From the NCBI GenBank assembly GCA_903907305.1, contig CAIVNT010000169.1, forward strand, positions 1 to 7,565: a stretch of 7,565 nt of DNA. Direction: 5' to 3'. Source of the DNA: an uncultured Ignavibacteriota bacterium. GTDB lineage: Bacteria; Bacteroidota; Ignavibacteria; UBA10030; UBA8401. Under the pieces are notes generated by a model, which saw only the letters and a list, made by a program, of their open reading frames with translations, was not told where the DNA came from and made no database searches. This document shows positions 5,339 through 7,565 of this stretch, piece after piece (position 1 is the stretch's first letter; every line of letters starts with the position of its first letter). The position numbers were made by a program, and so were the translations under genes.

Positions 5339-5477
5339 AACATTTTTCTATTATTTATGGATTCTTCTATTGTCACCCCCACAACGTGGCCGTTAGCCAA
5401 ATGATCCTATCGGGGGGTCCGGTTTTGTGGATTCCCGATAGGATCATTCGGGAATGACACATCTCGTAGGAAAGAGT
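5339..5477. other. Spacer between the hisS and lgt clusters
   Basis: This 139-bp spacer separates two minus-strand clusters. The 25 or so bases next to lgt are AT-rich (TAAATAATAGAAAAATG on the minus strand) and could hold promoter elements, but no consensus is clear. The remainder is occupied by the palindromic phrase element at about 5370-5459. Confidence 0.6.
5401..5447. repeat. Perfect 14-bp inverted repeat (possible terminator or palindromic element)
   Basis: ATGATCCTATCGGG (5401-5414) and CCCGATAGGATCAT (5434-5447) are exact reverse complements around a 19-nt loop. An overlapping alternative pairs ATTCCCG (5431-5437) with CGGGAAT (5449-5455), so two exclusive folds are possible. On the minus strand the element lies about 30 nt past the stop of the 157-aa gene and before lgt, so it could end the upstream transcript. 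No T-run follows the stem. The phrases around it (GTCATTCCCGAATGATCC and GGGGGTGACAAT on the minus strand) look repeat-derived. Confidence 0.7.
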
Positions 5478-5951
5478 TTATTTTTTTTTTGGTTTTGCCA
5501 GTTCGCGACGGATGTCCGGTTTTATTTGCGCCATCACCACATCATCCTGTCGTTTTGTCTCAAATTCCTGTTCGTCCGTATAGATCCGAAGGAATTCACT
5601 TGTTGTTATCGCCGAACGGACCCCGTTCTTCATGAATGAAAATTCCGTTTCCGCTTTGATCTTGTCCTTCTTGACCAGTGTAAAATTGATCGACTTCGGA
5701 AGTTCGGAGTAGAATTTTTTGAACTGCGCCGTACCGGTCGCCGGCATGTTCATAGAAGGAGCGCGGAGACCATGGAGCGTCCAAACGACATCCTTTCCTT
5801 TCACTTCATCCTTCACATCGATCACGTAACTGAAATTCGTGAATTGTTTCGATGTCTCCAACAGGAAAAGAAATCCCTCTTTTTTCTGGATATCATCCAC
5901 CGCCGGCTGCACGAGTAAGCGGTATTCAATCGGTTGTTTCTTCTTCGCCAT
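5478..5951 (-). CDS. Hypothetical cytoplasmic protein, 157 aa
   Basis: I do not recognise this protein. It runs from ATG (5949-5951) to TAA (5478-5480). GGAAG lies about 9 nt upstream of the start. It has no signal peptide and no membrane segment. The middle (about residues 38-108) alternates hydrophobic and polar residues in several probable beta strands, for example YVIDVKDEV, DVVWTLHGLRAP, INFTLVKKDKIKAETEFSF. Both ends are lysine-rich (MAKKK and KPKKK). The last lysine codons form a run of ten A on the coding strand, a possible slippage site that would affect only the final residues. It begins 38 nt after the hisS stop on the same strand and is probably co-transcribed with hisS, though the position need not imply a translation role. 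Confidence 0.75.
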   Translation of the reverse strand: MAKKKQPIEYRLLVQPAVDDIQKKEGFLFLLETSKQFTNFSYVIDVKDEVKGKDVVWTLHGLRAPSMNMPATGTAQFKKFYSELPKSINFTLVKKDKIKAETEFSFMKNGVRSAITTSEFLRIYTDEQEFETKRQDDVVMAQIKPDIRRELAKPKKK

Positions 5952-5965
5952 AGGAACGTTCTTCC

Positions 5966-5986
5966 ACAGGCGTGTGCACAGCCTGT
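5966..5986. repeat. Short inverted repeat between hisS and the 157-aa gene
   Basis: ACAGGC (5966-5971) and GCCTGT (5981-5986) are perfect reverse complements around GTGTGCACA, which can itself extend the fold with TGT/ACA. There is no T-run beside it, so it is more likely an internal operon hairpin than a terminator. The stem is short and could be chance. Confidence 0.3.
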
Positions 5987-5989
5987 CTG

Positions 5990-7240
5990 TTATGTGTTGA
6001 TGATCGTGACAATATCGCTGAGCAGGATCTCCTGCTGCGAATGGTCCGTTAGATTCTTCAACAACGCTTTACCGCTCTCAAGTTCCATCGATCCGACGAC
6101 GAGTGAAAATTGTGCCTGCTGACGGTCTGCTTCCTTCATCTGTGATTTTAGACTTCGCGACAACAGATCGCATTCCGACGCAATTCCTGCTGAACGGAGC
6201 TTCATTGTTGTCTGTAATACCCACTCACGTGCTGTCTCATCCGCCGCTGCAACGAAAATCTTCGGACTCTGTTTCGGGGGTTGGAATCCTTTCTTCTCCA
6301 GGATCATCATCAGCCGTTCCATTCCCGCAGCGAAGCCGACACTGGGGGTCTGTTTGCCCCCGAGTTCTTTTACAAGAAGATCGTAGCGTCCTCCCCCTGC
6401 AAGTGCATCCTGCGAACCGAGTTCGGAGCTGGTGATCTCGAAAGCGGTCTTCGTGTAATAATCGAGTCCGCGCACGAGTCTGCCGTTCACGGTGAAGGGG
6501 ATTCCGTATGCGGTCAACAAGGATTTCACCCGTTCAAAATGTTTCGCGCACTCTTCGTTCAGATGATCGGTGATCAGCGGCATCGAAGCGGTGAGTGTTT
6601 TATCATTTTCATCCTTGGAATCGAGCACGCGCATCGGATTCTGTTCGATCCGTTTCTGACTTTCGAAGGAGAGTTTGTCCGCGATCTTTAGCAGTTCCGC
6701 TTTGAGGATCTCTTTGTATCTCGGACGGCACTCTTCATCGCCGACGGAATTGATCTGCAGTGAATAATTTGTGATGCCGAGTCGTTTGTAGATCTCGATG
6801 GTCATTGCAATGATCTCAACGTCGGTTTCCGCAGTGGGGGAGCCGACCGCTTCCGCGCCGAACTGGTGGAACTGGCGGAGCCTTCCTGCCTGCGGGCGTT
6901 CCTGCCGGAACATCGGTCCGATATAATAAATTTTGGAAAGGGGGAGTGCTTCGCCGAGATTGTTCTGGACATAAGCGCGGATAGCCGAGGCGGTCCCTTC
7001 AGGACGCAGGGTTATGCTGTCGTGACTCCTGTCCTCAAACGTATACATCTCTTTTCCAACAATATCCGTCAATTCCCCGATCGATCGCAGGAAGAGAGCA
7101 GTCGATTCAAAGATCGGTGTACGGATCTCTTTGTAATTGAATTGGTGGAAGACATCGCGAATGGTCTGCTCAACGAACTGCCAGAGTGGAGTTTCGGACG
7201 GGAGGATATCTTTGGTGCCTTTGATCGAACGGTAATTCAC
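5990..7240 (-). CDS. hisS: Histidyl-tRNA synthetase
   Basis: This class II aminoacyl-tRNA synthetase attaches histidine to tRNA-His in the cytoplasm; 416 aa, the usual bacterial length. Motif 1 lies around TPIFESTALFLRSIGE (41-56) and motif 2 at MFRQERPQAGRLRQFHQFGAE (110-130) after RPEGT (79-83). The histidine-specific HisA motif is LVRGLDYYTKTAFE (255-268) with the catalytic-type R257. HisB and motif 3 follow at AGGGRYDLLVKELGG (281-295) and VGFAAGMERL (301-310). The C-terminal anticodon-binding domain occupies about 325-416. The start codon is GTG (7238-7240). The only upstream in-frame codons before a TAA at 7253-7255 are AAC, ATT, ATC and ATT, so GTG is the best start. There is no Shine-Dalgarno sequence in the AT-rich leader. 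It heads a minus-strand unit with the 157-aa gene. Confidence 0.97.
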   Translation of the reverse strand: MNYRSIKGTKDILPSETPLWQFVEQTIRDVFHQFNYKEIRTPIFESTALFLRSIGELTDIVGKEMYTFEDRSHDSITLRPEGTASAIRAYVQNNLGEALPLSKIYYIGPMFRQERPQAGRLRQFHQFGAEAVGSPTAETDVEIIAMTIEIYKRLGITNYSLQINSVGDEECRPRYKEILKAELLKIADKLSFESQKRIEQNPMRVLDSKDENDKTLTASMPLITDHLNEECAKHFERVKSLLTAYGIPFTVNGRLVRGLDYYTKTAFEITSSELGSQDALAGGGRYDLLVKELGGKQTPSVGFAAGMERLMMILEKKGFQPPKQSPKIFVAAADETAREWVLQTTMKLRSAGIASECDLLSRSLKSQMKEADRQQAQFSLVVGSMELESGKALLKNLTDHSQQEILLSDIVTIINT

Positions 7241-7276
7241 AATGATAATGTTTTAAATAAAATTAATTCGTAAGAA

Positions 7277-7302
7277 TCGTGCCTCGGCTTCGCCCGGCAC
7301 GA
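7277..7302. repeat. Hairpin element 1 upstream of hisS
   Basis: TCGTGCC (7277-7283) pairs perfectly with GGCACGA (7296-7302). The 12-nt loop TCGGCTTCGCCC can fold further through GGC/GCC. No T-run follows on either side. It is of the same GC-rich 'CTCGGCTTCGCC' style as the palindrome at 2711-2754. Confidence 0.55.
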
Positions 7303-7323
7303 CGTTCGTTTTCTACAATAGTA

Positions 7324-7371
7324 TCATGCCTCGGCGGAGTTCACCCCGATGAACATCGGGGCTCGGCATGA
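7324..7371. repeat. Hairpin element 2 upstream of hisS
   Basis: This has an outer stem, TCATGCC (7324-7330) with GGCATGA (7365-7371), and an inner perfect 8-bp stem, CCCCGATG (7344-7351) with CATCGGGG (7354-7361), around AA. It shares the GCCTCGGC core with hairpin element 1, 41-47 nt away. It could act as a terminator for a gene beyond the window, but there is no T-tract. Confidence 0.6.
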
Positions 7372-7386
7372 CAAACGTATCAGTTG

Positions 7387-7530
7387 TTAAAGTGATTCGA
7401 AAAAATAGAGGACAGCGGGAAGAGGGTCTTCTGCTGATGAGGAACTCCAGTGAATGACCGGAAGAACTAGTGCTGTTTCTAAAAAATAATATTGCAAATA
7501 ATAATGTTCATGCTGAGCAAGATGTCGCTG
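7387..7530 (-). pseudogene. Possible 3' remnant of an unidentified gene
   Basis: The minus strand is open for 47 codons between a TAG at 7531-7533 and a TAA at 7387-7389. The translation ends LPVIHWSSSSAEDPLPAVLY followed by FFESL, which has a protein-like composition rather than the monotony of the phrase repeats. There is no in-frame ATG; only a TTG at 7495-7497. The upstream end runs into phrase-like sequence, so a gene 3' end cut off by a repeat is one reading. Chance openness over 47 codons is equally possible. I do not recognise the peptide. Confidence 0.2.
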
Positions 7531-7565
7531 CTAATAAATCCTTCGGCGCATGCCGACCTGCCTGC

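Larger units (their letters stand above)
7241..7565. other. Gene-poor region upstream of hisS with palindromes and phrase sequence
   Basis: No complete gene is evident in these 325 bp. Next to hisS is a short AT-rich stretch (7241-7275) that could hold its promoter, though I cannot name boxes with confidence. Two GC-rich hairpins follow (7277-7302 and 7324-7371). A minus-strand open stretch with protein-like composition spans 7387-7530. The last 60 bases, with TTCATGCTGAGCAAGATGTC and CCTTCGGCGCATGCCGACCT, again look like a repeat phrase running off the window. Confidence 0.6.

Noticed and set aside
6866..7273. A 135-codon plus-strand open frame opposite the 5' part of hisS
   Set aside because: It is complementary to the hisS motif 1 and 2 region, and the amino-acid pattern is that of a shadow.
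7241..7320. T-box or histidine attenuator ahead of hisS
   Set aside because: I find no T-box consensus, no specifier-like loop and no leader peptide with consecutive histidine codons. The hairpins look like dispersed palindromic phrases instead.
7368..7457. A 29-codon plus-strand frame starting MTNVSVVKVIRKNRG that vaguely resembles the start of a Nudix domain
   Set aside because: It starts inside a hairpin element, stops after 29 codons, and the opposite strand is equally open. The resemblance is too short to support.

Overview
The window reads as a chromosomal segment from a bacterium of the Bacteroidota/Chlorobiota/Ignavibacteriota (FCB) side of the tree. This is an inference. It rests on the style of the acyl-CoA carboxylase beta subunit, the Lgt signature with a GCHLAGDGDYG-type loop, weak or absent Shine-Dalgarno sequences, and AT-rich spacers packed with short repeated 'phrases' that I recall from genomes of that group. 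No alignment was run.

Layout: (1) 2-1405, plus strand: the C-terminal ~467 residues of an acyl-CoA carboxylase carboxyltransferase (methylcrotonyl-CoA carboxylase beta type), cut by the window start. (2) 1406-1626: spacer of AT-rich repeat phrases. (3) 1627-2352, plus: a secreted or periplasmic protein of unknown function whose signal peptide is partly encoded by a repeat phrase. (4) 2353-2875: a gene-free convergent spacer of about 520 bp made almost wholly of repeat phrases. It includes one repeat present in two versions, one of them split by a 40-bp element. (5) 2876-5338, minus: a tight lgt-rlmB-corA cluster with a 4-nt overlap and a 4-nt gap. (6) 5339-5477: spacer with a perfect 14-bp inverted repeat. 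(7) 5478-7240, minus: hisS followed by a 157-aa hypothetical gene. (8) 7241-7565: gene-poor spacer upstream of hisS with two hairpins and a possible gene remnant.

The recognisable genes are housekeeping: lipoprotein maturation (lgt), 23S rRNA or tRNA 2'-O-methylation (rlmB/TrmH family), magnesium/cobalt transport (corA), histidine-tRNA charging (hisS) and branched-chain/acyl-CoA carboxylation. I see no CRISPR array, transposase, phage gene, toxin-antitoxin pair, RNA gene or defence system. The least ordinary material is the intergenic repeat phrases: they abut or enter gene ends, occur in both orientations, are nested in one another, and several carry palindromes.
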